A stretch of DNA of 64,000 nucleotides, taken from positions 1 through 64,000 of the forward strand of contig NZ_JAFFSX010000009.1 in assembly GCF_017948485.1 (NCBI RefSeq), in the 5' to 3' direction. Within the stretch, counting starts at the first letter, position 1, and each line of letters begins with the position of its first letter. The notes beneath the pieces are model-generated. The model saw nothing but the letters and a program-made list of their open reading frames with translations. It had not been told where the DNA came from and did no database searches. The position numbers and the translations under genes were made by a program. Positions 1 through 8,763 of this stretch are shown here, piece by piece. Source of the DNA: Streptomyces sp. GESEQ-35 (GTDB taxonomy: Bacteria; Actinomycetota; Actinomycetes; Streptomycetales; Streptomycetaceae).

Positions 1-1
1 A

Positions 2-688
2 ACGATGTGGAAGGGCTCCTTGTCCTTCGAAACACCGATGCTGTGGGCGGTCGGCTTCCTGATCACCTTCACCTTCGGTGGTCTGACCGGTGTCATCCTG
101 GCCTCGCCGCCGATGGACTTCCACGTCTCGGACTCGTACTTCGTGGTGGCGCACTTCCACTACGTCGTCTTCGGCACCGTCGTCTTCGCGATGTTCTCCG
201 GCTTCCACTTCTGGTGGCCGAAGATGACCGGCAAGATGCTCGACGAGCGCCTCGGCAAGATCACCTTCTGGACGCTGTTCATCGGCTTCCACGGCACCTT
301 CCTGGTCCAGCACTGGCTGGGCGCCGAGGGCATGCCGCGCCGGTACGCCGACTACCTGGCGGCCGACGGCTTCACCGCGCTGAACACGATCTCGACGATC
401 AGCTCGTTCGTGCTCGGCCTGTCGATACTGCCGTTCCTCTACAACGTGTGGAAGACGGCCAAGTACGGCAAGAAGGTCGAGGTCGACGACCCGTGGGGCT
501 ACGGCCGCTCGCTCGAGTGGGCGACGTCCTGCCCGCCGCCGCGGCACAACTTCCTCACCCTGCCGCGGATTCGCAGCGAATCCCCGGCGTTCGACCTGCA
601 CCACCCCGAGATCGCCGCTCTCGACCAGCTCGAGAACGCGCCTCACGGTGAGAAGGCTCTCGCGGGCGGCAAGGAGGCCGGCAAGTGA
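2..688 (+). CDS. ctaD: cytochrome c oxidase subunit I, C-terminal part (partial)
   Basis: This is the 3' end of the catalytic heme-copper subunit of the aa3 oxidase; the gene begins before the window. The visible 228 residues contain the last transmembrane helices of the family, including the helix ending in HFHYVVFGTV (about residues 50-59 of the fragment). That segment holds the two histidines which in this family ligate heme a3 and heme a. A soluble, charged C-terminal tail rich in E and K follows. Its TGA overlaps the GTG of ctaF, so the two are translationally coupled. The family call is very sure; only the missing 5' end limits it. Confidence 0.97.
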   Translation, partial: TMWKGSLSFETPMLWAVGFLITFTFGGLTGVILASPPMDFHVSDSYFVVAHFHYVVFGTVVFAMFSGFHFWWPKMTGKMLDERLGKITFWTLFIGFHGTFLVQHWLGAEGMPRRYADYLAADGFTALNTISTISSFVLGLSILPFLYNVWKTAKYGKKVEVDDPWGYGRSLEWATSCPPPRHNFLTLPRIRSESPAFDLHHPEIAALDQLENAPHGEKALAGGKEAGK

Positions 689-1083
689 AGATCCAGGGCA
701 AGATGTTCATGTGGCTGAGCGTCTTCGTCCTCGCCATGGCGGTCGTCTATGGCGTGTGGTCGAAGGAGCCGGCCGGTACCACGGCCCTCTTCCTGGCCTT
801 CGGCCTGTGCATCATGATCGGCTTCTATCTGGGCTTCACCGCCCGGCGGGTCGACGCGGGTGCCCAGGACAACAAGGAGGCGGACGTCGCGGACGACGCC
901 GGCGAGGTCGGGTTCTTCAGCCCGCACAGCTGGCAGCCGCTCTCCCTCGGGATCGGCGGCGCGCTCGCCTTCCTGTCGGTCGCGATCGGCTGGTGGCTGA
1001 TGTACTTCTCGGCTCCGCTGATCTTGATGGGCCTGTGGGGCTGGGTCTTCGAGTACTACCGCGGTGAGAACCGCACCCAGTAG
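685..1083 (+). CDS. ctaF: cytochrome c oxidase subunit IV, actinobacterial type
   Basis: This is a 132-residue membrane protein with four predicted hydrophobic helices: two near the N terminus (about 8-25 and 32-50) and two after residue 88. That is the size and plan of the actinobacterial accessory subunit IV of aa3 oxidase. The GTG start overlaps the ctaD stop codon, which fixes the start. A strong hairpin follows the stop. It sits in the membrane and probably stabilises the oxidase within the bcc-aa3 supercomplex whose other genes follow at 3055-7237. Confidence 0.95.
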   Translation: MKIQGKMFMWLSVFVLAMAVVYGVWSKEPAGTTALFLAFGLCIMIGFYLGFTARRVDAGAQDNKEADVADDAGEVGFFSPHSWQPLSLGIGGALAFLSVAIGWWLMYFSAPLILMGLWGWVFEYYRGENRTQ

Positions 1084-1100
1084 CACACGCCGAGCGCTCT

Positions 1101-1145
1101 GGAGCCCGGACACTCCGACACGGAGGGTCCGGGCTCCTGCTTTTG
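1101..1145 (+). terminator. rho-independent-like terminator after ctaF
   Basis: GGAGCCCGGA (1101-1110) pairs perfectly with TCCGGGCTCC (1128-1137), with a 17-nt loop, followed by a short TTTT at 1141-1144. It lies 18 nt after the ctaF stop and separates the oxidase operon from the next gene. Confidence 0.7.
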
Positions 1146-1214
1146 CCGCAATCCGGTTCACTCGTACGTGTCGCCCAGCGCGCCGCGGTTGACGGGGCTT
1201 CCTAGCGTGAAGCC

Positions 1215-2480
1215 ATGAACCACTCACCCCGCACCACCCGCACCGCAGTCGGCTGCACGCTGCTGGTGATCGCCCTCGGCGCGGGCGTCACGGGCTGCGG
1301 CAGCGACGGCAACCCGCTGTCCGCCGCGCCGTACGACGCGGCGGACCAGATCGCCTTCAACGGCCCCTCCAAGGGCGAGAAGAAGGCCGACCCGGACAAG
1401 CCCCTGGAGGTCACCGCCGAGGGCTCGGACGGCCGTATCACGGACGTCACGGCCATGGACGGCAGAGGCCGGTACGTGGCCGGTGAACTCTCCGCCGACG
1501 GCTCCCGCTGGCACAGCACCTCACCACTCGCCGCGGACGCCCACTACACGGTCCGGGTGAGCACGGAGGACGAGGACGGTGCGCCCGGCCGCAAGGTCCT
1601 CACCTTCGACACCGGCAAGCCCCTCACGAAGAAGCGACTGAAGGTGGCATTCGGGCCGCAGGCGGGCACGTACGGCGTCGGCCAGCCCATCACGGCCGAA
1701 CTGGACCAGCCAGTCAAACTGAAGGCCCAGCGGGCCGTGATCGAACGGGCCCTCAAGGTCGAGTCCACGCCGGCCGCTGAGGGCGCCTGGCACTGGGTGG
1801 ACGACAAGGAACTCCACTACCGTCCCAAGGAGTACTGGCCCACCCACGCCACCATCCGGGTCCGCAGCACCCTGGAGGGCATAAAGATCAGCGACCGCCT
1901 CTGGGGCGGCAGCACCAAACCACTGAAGCTCACCACGGGCGACAGGGTCATCGCCGTGACGGACGCGTCGTCCCACTCCATGACCGTCTACAAGAACGGC
2001 GAGGCGATCAACGACATCCCCGTCACCACCGGCAAGGCCGGCTTCGAGACCCGCAACGGCGTCAAGGTCGTACTCGGCAAGCAGTACTTCGTACGAATGC
2101 GCGGCACCAGCATCGGTATCGCCGAGGGTTCCTCGGAGTCGTACGACCTGCCCGTCTACTGGGCGACCCAGGTCACCTACAGCGGCGAGTACGTCCACGC
2201 CGCCCCCTGGTCCGTCGGCTCCCAGGGCTACGCCAACGTCAGCCACGGCTGCACCGGCATGAGCACCGGCAACGCCGCCTGGTTCTACGAGAACGTCCGC
2301 GCGGGCGACCTCGTCGAGGTCGTCAACTCCTACGGCGAAACGATGGAACCCTTCGGCAACGGCTTCGGCGACTGGAACCTGGAGTGGAAGAACTGGCGGC
2401 ACGGCAGCGCCCTGCTCAAGGGCAACCCGGAGGGTCCGAAGCCGGAGGACGCGTCAAGGCTGCGACCTGCGGCCGTGTGA
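1215..2480 (+). CDS. L,D-transpeptidase lipoprotein (YkuD domain with Ig-like domains)
   Basis: This is a 421-residue exported cell wall enzyme that should form 3-3 peptidoglycan cross-links. The N terminus is a lipoprotein signal with lipobox-like VTGC at about residues 25-28, so the mature protein is probably membrane anchored on the outside. Two Ig-like domains (about 60-245) precede the YkuD catalytic domain (about 250-380). The catalytic motif SHGCTGMS is centred near Cys346, with the conserved histidine just before it, as in LdtMt2-like enzymes. It is the only wall enzyme inside the oxidase cluster and probably has its own promoter, since a terminator precedes it. Confidence 0.93.
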   Translation: MNHSPRTTRTAVGCTLLVIALGAGVTGCGSDGNPLSAAPYDAADQIAFNGPSKGEKKADPDKPLEVTAEGSDGRITDVTAMDGRGRYVAGELSADGSRWHSTSPLAADAHYTVRVSTEDEDGAPGRKVLTFDTGKPLTKKRLKVAFGPQAGTYGVGQPITAELDQPVKLKAQRAVIERALKVESTPAAEGAWHWVDDKELHYRPKEYWPTHATIRVRSTLEGIKISDRLWGGSTKPLKLTTGDRVIAVTDASSHSMTVYKNGEAINDIPVTTGKAGFETRNGVKVVLGKQYFVRMRGTSIGIAEGSSESYDLPVYWATQVTYSGEYVHAAPWSVGSQGYANVSHGCTGMSTGNAAWFYENVRAGDLVEVVNSYGETMEPFGNGFGDWNLEWKNWRHGSALLKGNPEGPKPEDASRLRPAAV

Positions 2481-2485
2481 CCTGC

Positions 2486-2887
2486 CTAGGCGCTCAGCGC
2501 ACTCTTCCCGCGCAACAAGGAAGCCAACGCCGAGGCGAACTCCACCGGATCCACCGGCAACGTCACGGCGGCCTCGGCCCGGCTCCAGGTAGCCAGCCAG
2601 GCATCCTGAGGCCGCCCGATGAGCACCAGCACCGGCGGGCAGTTGAACACCTCGTCCTTGATCTGCCGGCAGACGCCCATGCCACCCATCGGCACGGCCT
2701 CACCGTCCAGGACGCAGACGTCGATCCCGCCCTTGTCCAGCTCCGTGAGCACGGCAGCCGGCGTCGCACACTCCACGAACTCCACGACGGGCACGTCCGG
2801 AGCCGGCCTGCGCCCGGTCGCCAGCCGTACCTGCTCACGGGTGTTGGAGTCGTCGCTGTAGACCAGCACCGTGGCGGTCGCCTGCAT
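2486..2887 (-). CDS. stand-alone receiver-like protein (probable pseudo-receiver)
   Basis: This 133-residue protein has the length and secondary-structure rhythm of a single CheY-like receiver domain with no output domain. Visible landmarks are an acidic pair (D12, D13) and a candidate phospho-acceptor D61 in VCVLDGE. The near-invariant Lys-Pro of receivers is replaced by Leu110-Pro111 (TLPVDP), and the usual Thr/Ser position reads as Ile-Gly. It probably does not switch by ordinary phosphorylation. It lies convergent with the L,D-transpeptidase (5 nt gap) and divergent from ctaE. A GGAGGA ribosome site precedes the ATG. Partner and role are unknown. Confidence 0.75.
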   Translation of the reverse strand: MQATATVLVYSDDSNTREQVRLATGRRPAPDVPVVEFVECATPAAVLTELDKGGIDVCVLDGEAVPMGGMGVCRQIKDEVFNCPPVLVLIGRPQDAWLATWSRAEAAVTLPVDPVEFASALASLLRGKSALSA

Positions 2888-3054
2888 TGTTCCTCCGCGT
2901 CGTTGGTCGGGAACCTGCCGCGGATGCTACTCCCTCGGACTCTCCGTCAACACCTGTTGGAACACCCCTGCGATGGGCCATACGGGCAGTCCACGAGCTG
3001 CGAACACTCCGAACGGCACCCCCCGGAGTGAGGGCGGGATAAGCGACCGACATA

Positions 3055-3675
3055 ATGTCGGTCGTGGCGACAGCAACGACAGTAGATACCGGGCACGCGC
3101 ACCCGTCGGTCAACCGGCCGAACCTCACCAGCGTCGGAACCATCATCTGGCTGAGTTCCGAGCTGATGTTCTTCGCGGCCCTCTTCGCGATGTACTTCAC
3201 CCTGCGATCGGTGACGGGACCCGATCACTGGAAGGAGATGGCGCACGCCCTCAACGTCCCCTTCTCCTCGGTGAACACCACGATCCTGGTGCTCTCCTCC
3301 CTCACCTGCCAGCTCGGCGTCTTCGCCGCCGAGCGCGGTGATGTGAAGAGGCTCCGGGGCTGGTTCATCATCACTTTCATCATGGGTGCGATCTTTATCG
3401 GCGGTCAGATCTTCGAGTACACGGAGCTGGTGAAGAAGGACGGGCTCTCGCTCTCCTCGGACCCGTACGGCTCGGTGTTCTACCTGACCACCGGCTTCCA
3501 CGGCCTGCACGTGACGGGCGGCCTCATCGCCTTCCTGTTCGTTCTCGGCCGCACTTACGCGGCCAAGAGGTTCACTCACGAGCAGGCGACCGCCGCCATC
3601 GTCGTGTCCTACTACTGGCACTTCGTCGATGTCGTCTGGATCGGCCTCTTCGCCACGATCTATTTGATCAAGTAG
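3055..3675 (+). CDS. ctaE: cytochrome c oxidase subunit III
   Basis: This 206-residue membrane protein has five predicted helices, matching bacterial subunit III of the short type. Typical family segments are present: the ELMFFAALFAMYF helix, GFHGLHVTGG, and the C-terminal SYYWHFVDVVWIGLF. It opens the ctaE-qcrC-qcrA-qcrB operon, the standard actinobacterial arrangement that builds a bcc-aa3 respiratory supercomplex. The 167-nt gap before it is shared with the divergent receiver-like gene and must hold both promoters. Confidence 0.97.
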   Translation: MSVVATATTVDTGHAHPSVNRPNLTSVGTIIWLSSELMFFAALFAMYFTLRSVTGPDHWKEMAHALNVPFSSVNTTILVLSSLTCQLGVFAAERGDVKRLRGWFIITFIMGAIFIGGQIFEYTELVKKDGLSLSSDPYGSVFYLTTGFHGLHVTGGLIAFLFVLGRTYAAKRFTHEQATAAIVVSYYWHFVDVVWIGLFATIYLIK

Positions 3676-3738
3676 CCGGGCCCGCTCCCGAACATTCCAG
3701 AAGCATCGACGCAGAAGATCCTGACACCGGGGTAATCC

Positions 3739-4548
3739 GTGAAAAAGCTCTCCGCACGACGACGCCATCCGCTGGCGGCGCTCGTCGTCCTACTCCTCGC
3801 GCTGGCATGCACCGGGGGGCTGTACGCCGTGTTCGCGCCTGCGGACAAGGCGCAGGCAGATACAACCGCCCAGTCCCTCGCCATCGACGAGGGCAAGAAG
3901 CTCTACGCCGTCGGCTGCGCCAGCTGCCACGGCACCGGCGGTCAGGGCACCTCTGATGGTCCGAGCCTCGTGGGCGTGGGCGCCGCGGCCGTCGACTTCC
4001 AGGTCGGCACCGGCCGCATGCCGGCCCAGCAGCCCGGCGCGCAGGTCCCGAAGAAGAAGGTCATCTACTCGCAGGCAGAGATCGACCAGCTGGCCGCGTA
4101 CATCTCCTCGCTGGGTGCCGGTCCGACCGTCCCGACCGAGGCGGAGTACGGCCCCGAGGGCGCCGACATCGCCAAGGGCGGCGAGCTGTTCCGCACCAAC
4201 TGCGCGCAGTGCCACAACTTCACCGGCAAGGGCGGCGCGCTGACGCACGGCAAGTTCGCACCGGACCTTGAGGGCGTCGACCCGAAGCACGTCTACGAGG
4301 CCATGCAGACCGGCCCGCAGAACATGCCTTCCTTCCCCGACACCACGCTGTCGGAGCAGAACAAGAAGGACATCATCGCGTACCTCGACGCGGTCAACGG
4401 CGACGACACCGAGAGCCCCGGCGGTCTTGAGCTGGGCGGACTCGGTCCGGTCAGCGAGGGCCTGTTCGCGTGGGTCTTCGGACTCGGCGCGCTGATCGCG
4501 GTCGCCGTCTGGGTCGCCGCTCGGACCGCAAAGGCCAAGAAGTCATGA
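3739..4548 (+). CDS. qcrC: diheme cytochrome c subunit of cytochrome bcc complex
   Basis: This 269-residue protein transfers electrons from menaquinol oxidation directly to the aa3 oxidase, replacing soluble cytochrome c. It has an N-terminal membrane segment (about 12-33), two cytochrome c domains with heme motifs CASCH (residues 60-64) and CAQCH (155-159), and a C-terminal membrane anchor (about 240-262). Two heme motifs are the hallmark of the actinobacterial QcrC. The start is a GTG. Its TGA overlaps the ATG of qcrA (ATGA), showing translational coupling. Confidence 0.97.
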   Translation: MKKLSARRRHPLAALVVLLLALACTGGLYAVFAPADKAQADTTAQSLAIDEGKKLYAVGCASCHGTGGQGTSDGPSLVGVGAAAVDFQVGTGRMPAQQPGAQVPKKKVIYSQAEIDQLAAYISSLGAGPTVPTEAEYGPEGADIAKGGELFRTNCAQCHNFTGKGGALTHGKFAPDLEGVDPKHVYEAMQTGPQNMPSFPDTTLSEQNKKDIIAYLDAVNGDDTESPGGLELGGLGPVSEGLFAWVFGLGALIAVAVWVAARTAKAKKS

Positions 4549-5600
4549 GTAGCCAAGACATTCCAGAAGAGAACCTGCCCGCTGAGCAGGACACGCACGG
4601 CGCAGTAGGCGTCGCGGACGAGAAGCACCCGTTCGCCGACCCCGGTCTGCCGCCCCACGAGCACCGCGTCCAGGACATCGACGAGCGGGCCGCCAGCCGG
4701 TCCGAGCGCACGGTGGCCATGCTGTTCACGCTGTCGATGCTGGCCACCGTCGGCTTCATCGCGTCGTTTGTGACGATCCCCGCCGACAAGTCGGTCTACA
4801 TCTTCCCGCTGGGCCACATCAGCGGGCTGAACTTCGCGCTGGGCATGACGCTCGGCATCGCCCTCTTCGCCATCGGCGCGGGCGCGGTCCACTGGGCCCG
4901 CACGCTGATGTCCGACGAGGAGATGGTCGACGAGCGCCACGCGATCGAGGCGGAGCCCGAGGTCAAGGCCAAGGTCATGGCCGACTTCAAGCAGGGCGCC
5001 AAGGAGTCCGCGCTCGGCCGCCGCAAGCTGATCCGCAACACGATGTTCGGCGCGCTGGCCATGGTCCCGCTCGCCGGCGTCGTCCTGCTGCGCGACCTCG
5101 GCCCGCTGCCCGAGACCAAGCTCCGCCACACGAGCTGGCGCAAGGGCAAGCTGCTCGTCAACATGAACACCGACGAACCGCTGCGTCCCTCCGACGTCGT
5201 GGTCGGCTCGCTCACCTTCGCCAAGCCCGAGGGCCTGGAGGAGCACGACGAGGACTTCCAGCAGCACATCGCCAAGGACGCCCTGATGATCGTCCGGATT
5301 CAGCCGGACAACATCAAGGACAAGCGCGAGCTGGAGTGGTCCCACGAGGGCATCGTGGCGTACTCGAAGATCTGCACCCACGTCGGTTGCCCGATCTCCC
5401 TGTACGAGCAGCAGACGCACCACGTCCTCTGCCCCTGCCACCAGTCCACCTTCGACCTCTCCGACGGTGCCCGAGTGATCTTCGGTCCCGCCGGTCACGC
5501 CCTGCCGCAGCTACGCATCGGCGTGAACGACGAGGGCTACCTCGAGGCGCTCAGCGACTTCGAAGAGCCCGTCGGTCCTGCATTCTGGGAGCGCGGATGA
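4545..5600 (+). CDS. qcrA: Rieske iron-sulfur subunit of cytochrome bcc complex
   Basis: This 351-residue protein has a long acidic N-terminal region and three predicted membrane helices (about 60-80, 90-110 and 165-185), as in actinobacterial QcrA. The C-terminal Rieske domain carries the cluster ligands in CTHVGC (starting at Cys277) and CPCHQS (starting at Cys296). The ATG at 4545 is chosen because it overlaps the qcrC stop in the usual ATGA; in-frame codons further upstream lie inside qcrC. Its own TGA again overlaps the ATG of qcrB. Confidence 0.97.
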   Translation: MSSQDIPEENLPAEQDTHGAVGVADEKHPFADPGLPPHEHRVQDIDERAASRSERTVAMLFTLSMLATVGFIASFVTIPADKSVYIFPLGHISGLNFALGMTLGIALFAIGAGAVHWARTLMSDEEMVDERHAIEAEPEVKAKVMADFKQGAKESALGRRKLIRNTMFGALAMVPLAGVVLLRDLGPLPETKLRHTSWRKGKLLVNMNTDEPLRPSDVVVGSLTFAKPEGLEEHDEDFQQHIAKDALMIVRIQPDNIKDKRELEWSHEGIVAYSKICTHVGCPISLYEQQTHHVLCPCHQSTFDLSDGARVIFGPAGHALPQLRIGVNDEGYLEALSDFEEPVGPAFWERG

Positions 5601-7237
5601 GCACTGAGACGACCACCAACGACTCGCGCTCGCGCGAGAAGGCGCCGGGCGGCGAGCGCGTCGCCGACTGGGCCGACGGCCGGCTGGGGATCTACTCCCT
5701 GGCCAAGACCAACATGCGCAAGATCTTCCCCGACCACTGGTCGTTCATGTTGGGTGAGGTCTGCCTCTACAGCTTCATCATCATCATCCTCACGGGTGTG
5801 TATCTGACGCTGTTCTTCCACCCGTCGATGAACGAGGTGGAGTACCACGGCAGTTACATCCCGCTTCAGGGCCAGCTGATGTCGGAGGCGTTCAGCTCCA
5901 CGCTGCACATCTCCTTCGACGTCCGCGGCGGTCTGCTCATCCGGCAGATCCACCACTGGGCGGCGCTGGTCTTCCTGGCCGCCATGTTCGTGCACATGAT
6001 GCGGGTGTTCTTCACGGGCGCGTTCCGCAAGCCGCGTGAGGTCAACTGGCTGTTCGGCTTCCTGCTGTTCGTCCTGGGCATGTTCACCGGCTTCACCGGC
6101 TACTCGCTCCCGGACGACCTGCTCTCCGGCACCGGTGTCCGCTTCATGGAGGGCGCGATCCTGTCCGTGCCCATCGTCGGCACGTATCTGTCGTTCTTCC
6201 TCTTCGGCGGCGAGTTCCCGGGCGGCGACTTCGTGGCCCGCTTCTACTCGATCCACATCCTGCTGCTGCCGGGCATCATGCTCGGCCTGGTGGTCGGCCA
6301 TCTGATCCTGGTCTTCTACCACAAGCACACGCAGTTCGCGGGCCCCGGCCGCACCAACAAGAACGTCGTCGGCATGCCGCTGCTGCCGGTGTACATGGCC
6401 AAGGCCGGAGGCTTCTTCTTCCTGGTCTTCGGTGTCATCGCGGCCATCTCCGCGATCGCCACGATCAACCCGATCTGGGCCATGGGCCCCTACCGTCCGG
6501 ACCAGGTGTCGACCGGCGCCCAGCCCGACTGGTACATGGGCTTCTCCGAGGGCCTGATCCGCGTCATGCCCGGTTGGGAGGTCAACTTCTGGGGTCACAC
6601 ACTCGTCCTGGGTGTGTTCATCCCGCTGATGATCTTCCCGCTGGTCCTGGTCGCGATCGCGGTCTACCCGTTCATCGAGTCCTGGGTCACCGGCGACAAG
6701 CGCGAGCACCACATCCTGGACCGCCCGCGCAACGCGCCGACCCGTACGGGCTTCGGTGTCGCCTGGATCACCTGGTACATGGTGCTGCTGATCGGTGGTG
6801 GAAACGACCTCTGGGCCACCCACTTCCACCTGTCGATCAACGCCATCACCTGGTTCGTCCGGATCGCGTTCTTCGTCGCCCCGGTCCTCGCGTTCATCGC
6901 CACCAAGCGGATCTGCCTCGGCCTCCAGCGTCGTGACCGGGACAAGGTGCTGCACGGCCGTGAGTCGGGCATCATCAAGCGTCTGCCGCACGGTGAGTTC
7001 GTCGAGATCCACGAGCCGCTCAGCCAGGACGCGCTGTACACCCTCACGGCTCATGAGCAGTACGAGCCGGCCGAGATCGGCCCGCTGGTCGACGAGAACG
7101 GTGTCGAGCGCAAGGTGAAGGGCTCCCAGAAGCTGCGCGCCAAGCTCAGCAAGGCGTACTACGGCGACGAGAGCCAGATCGCCAAGCCGTCCGTCGAGGA
7201 GTACAAGGAGATCACCAGCGGCCACGGCCACCACTGA
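5597..7237 (+). CDS. qcrB: cytochrome b subunit of cytochrome bcc complex
   Basis: This 546-residue membrane subunit oxidises menaquinol and carries the two b hemes. The N-terminal cytochrome b/b6 core includes HISFDVRGG and IHHWAALVF histidines around residues 100-125, and GDFVARFYSIHILLLPG and VVGHLILVFYHKH near 215-250. The quinol-site loop appears as PYRP then PDWYMGF. Actinobacterial QcrB carries an extra charged C-terminal extension, seen here after about residue 440. The start is fixed by overlap with the qcrA stop. A 3' repeat element and a strong hairpin end the operon. Confidence 0.97.
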   Translation: MSTETTTNDSRSREKAPGGERVADWADGRLGIYSLAKTNMRKIFPDHWSFMLGEVCLYSFIIIILTGVYLTLFFHPSMNEVEYHGSYIPLQGQLMSEAFSSTLHISFDVRGGLLIRQIHHWAALVFLAAMFVHMMRVFFTGAFRKPREVNWLFGFLLFVLGMFTGFTGYSLPDDLLSGTGVRFMEGAILSVPIVGTYLSFFLFGGEFPGGDFVARFYSIHILLLPGIMLGLVVGHLILVFYHKHTQFAGPGRTNKNVVGMPLLPVYMAKAGGFFFLVFGVIAAISAIATINPIWAMGPYRPDQVSTGAQPDWYMGFSEGLIRVMPGWEVNFWGHTLVLGVFIPLMIFPLVLVAIAVYPFIESWVTGDKREHHILDRPRNAPTRTGFGVAWITWYMVLLIGGGNDLWATHFHLSINAITWFVRIAFFVAPVLAFIATKRICLGLQRRDRDKVLHGRESGIIKRLPHGEFVEIHEPLSQDALYTLTAHEQYEPAEIGPLVDENGVERKVKGSQKLRAKLSKAYYGDESQIAKPSVEEYKEITSGHGHH

Positions 7238-7287
7238 CGCTCCGCTGAGTGCCGGTGATATGTCCGTTGTCGTCTGCGGCGCCGTTG

Positions 7288-7328
7288 TGGCTGGTCGCGC
7301 AGTTCCCCGCGCCCCTAAAGGGGCGCGG
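7288..7328 (-). repeat. intergenic GC-rich repeat, copy 1
   Basis: This copy reads on the minus strand as GGGCGCGGGGAACTGCGCGA followed by CCAGCCA, with a complementary arm (GCCCCT...AGGGGC) forming a hairpin head. It lies 50 nt after qcrB and is inverted relative to that gene. Four further copies are at 11311, 24355, 30872 and 50939. Confidence 0.85.
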
Positions 7329-7370
7329 CCGAACCGCGGACTCGTCAGGACCGCTAGCCACGCCACGGTT

Positions 7371-7407
7371 GAAGGGCCCCCGTCCGGTCTTCGGACGGGG
7401 GCCCTTC
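7371..7407. terminator. strong hairpin terminator after qcrB
   Basis: A perfect 16-bp stem (7371-7386 with 7392-7407) encloses a 5-nt loop. It ends the cta-qcr operon before the trpD promoter region. Confidence 0.8.
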
Positions 7408-7466
7408 GCCATGCCCGCGGCTGGATAGGGTGGGCTCACACTCTTCTACGACCCACAGGAGCGGCT

Positions 7467-8531
7467 ATGAGCGCTGTGACCCCCGCTGGAGGCGACATCG
7501 CGGCGGGCCGTTCCTGGCCAGAGGTGCTGAACGGGCTGCTGGAGGGCCGGGACCAGAGCGCCGACGACACGGCCTGGGCGATGGACCGGATCATGCGTGG
7601 CGAGGCGACCGACGCACAGATCGCCGGGTTCGCGGTTGCGCTGCGCGCCAAGGGCGAGACCGTGGAGGAGATCGCCGGGCTCGTCCGGACGATGTACGAG
7701 CACGCGAACGTGATCGAGGTGCCGGGGCGTACGGTCGACATCGTCGGCACGGGCGGTGACGGCGCCAGGACGGTGAACATCTCCACCATGTCCTCGATCG
7801 TCGTCGCCGGTACGGGCGCGAAGGTCGTCAAGCACGGCAACCGGGCCGCGTCCTCGGCGTCCGGCGCCTCGGACGTCCTGGAGAAGCTGGGCGTCAATCT
7901 GGAGCTGACGCCGCAGCGGGTCGCCGAGGTCGCCGAGGTCGCCGGGATCACCTTCTGTTTCGCGGTGAAGTTCCACCCGGCGCTGCGTCATGTGGCGGCG
8001 GCGCGTGGCCAGTTGGGGATCCGGACGACGTTCAACTTCCTCGGGCCGCTGACCAACCCGGCGAAGGTGAGGGCCCAGGCGGTCGGCGTCGCGGACCTCC
8101 GGATGGCGCCGATCGTGGCCGGCGTCTTCGCCGAGCGCGGCAACTCCTCCCTGGTGTTCCGCGGCGACGACGGACTGGACGAGCTGACCACCACGGCCAC
8201 CTCCCGGGTGTGGATCGTCCGCGACGGCAAGGTCACCGAGGAGTCCTTCGACCCGCGCGACGTCGGCCTCGAAATGGTGCCGGTGGAGGCGTTGCGGGGC
8301 GCGGACTCCTCGTACAACGCGGAGGTCGCCCGGCGCCTGCTGGACGGCGAGACGGGCCCGGTGCGGGACGCCGTGGTGCTGAACTCGGCGGCGGCGCTGG
8401 TGGCGCTGGAACCGGCCGGTACGTCGCTCGTGGAGCAGATCCGCGCCGGGATGGAGAAGGCCGCCGAGTCGATCGACTCCGGCGCGGCCAAGCTGACGCT
8501 GGAGCGCTGGGTGGCCGCCAGCAACAAGTAG
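7467..8531 (+). CDS. trpD: anthranilate phosphoribosyltransferase
   Basis: This enzyme makes phosphoribosyl-anthranilate from anthranilate and PRPP, the second step of tryptophan synthesis. The 354-residue product shows the PRPP-binding GTGGDGARTVNIST (about residues 95-108), then KHGNRAASSASGASDVLE, and a GPLTNP segment; all are family signatures. The ATG at 7467 is chosen because ACAGGAG sits just before it and the protein then has the usual length. A TAGGGT -10 lies at 7426-7431. The gene stands alone, followed by an 11-bp stem hairpin, while the fused trpEG lies about 30 kb away. Confidence 0.96.
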   Translation: MSAVTPAGGDIAAGRSWPEVLNGLLEGRDQSADDTAWAMDRIMRGEATDAQIAGFAVALRAKGETVEEIAGLVRTMYEHANVIEVPGRTVDIVGTGGDGARTVNISTMSSIVVAGTGAKVVKHGNRAASSASGASDVLEKLGVNLELTPQRVAEVAEVAGITFCFAVKFHPALRHVAAARGQLGIRTTFNFLGPLTNPAKVRAQAVGVADLRMAPIVAGVFAERGNSSLVFRGDDGLDELTTTATSRVWIVRDGKVTEESFDPRDVGLEMVPVEALRGADSSYNAEVARRLLDGETGPVRDAVVLNSAAALVALEPAGTSLVEQIRAGMEKAAESIDSGAAKLTLERWVAASNK

Positions 8532-8543
8532 CGGTCCACGGTC

Positions 8544-8577
8544 ACGTCCCGCAATCCGGACACGGGTTGCGGGACGT
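8544..8577 (+). terminator. hairpin after trpD
   Basis: ACGTCCCGCAA (8544-8554) pairs perfectly with TTGCGGGACGT (8567-8577) around a 12-nt loop. It separates trpD from the riboswitch leader that follows. Confidence 0.65.
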
Positions 8578-8604
8578 CGATCATTTCACGTACTTTCCTG
8601 CCCA

Positions 8605-8723
8605 GGTCATGAGTGACAGTCATGAGGCCCCGGCCGACTGTCCGGCAACCCTCCGTCCGTGGCGGGGTGCCCCGGGTGAAGACCAGGCCGTAGGCAGCGA
8701 GGTCTGCGGCAAGCGCGGGCCCC
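8605..8723 (+). promoter_or_regulatory. SAM-IV riboswitch
   Basis: The leader contains the SAM-I/IV-type core: GTCATGAGTGACAGTCATGA, a GGCCCCGG arm, CCGGCAACC in the SAM-binding internal loop, then GGCGGGGTGCCCCGGGTGA closing the core, and a 3' element ending in GCAAGCGCGGGCCCC that can form the SAM-IV pseudoknot. These are the features I know for the actinobacterial SAM-IV class (Rfam RF00634). It sits 40 nt before the aminotransferase gene. I expect SAM to lower expression. A covariance-model scan would settle exact ends. Confidence 0.85.
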
Positions 8724-8763
8724 TCGAAAGACACCAGGGGTCCTGGTCGTCGAGGAGCCTTCT

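Noticed and set aside
643..1227. Long antisense frames opposite real genes across the window
   Set aside because: They are Arg/Ala/Gly/Pro- or His/Asp-rich, lack domains, and mirror true genes in high-GC DNA.
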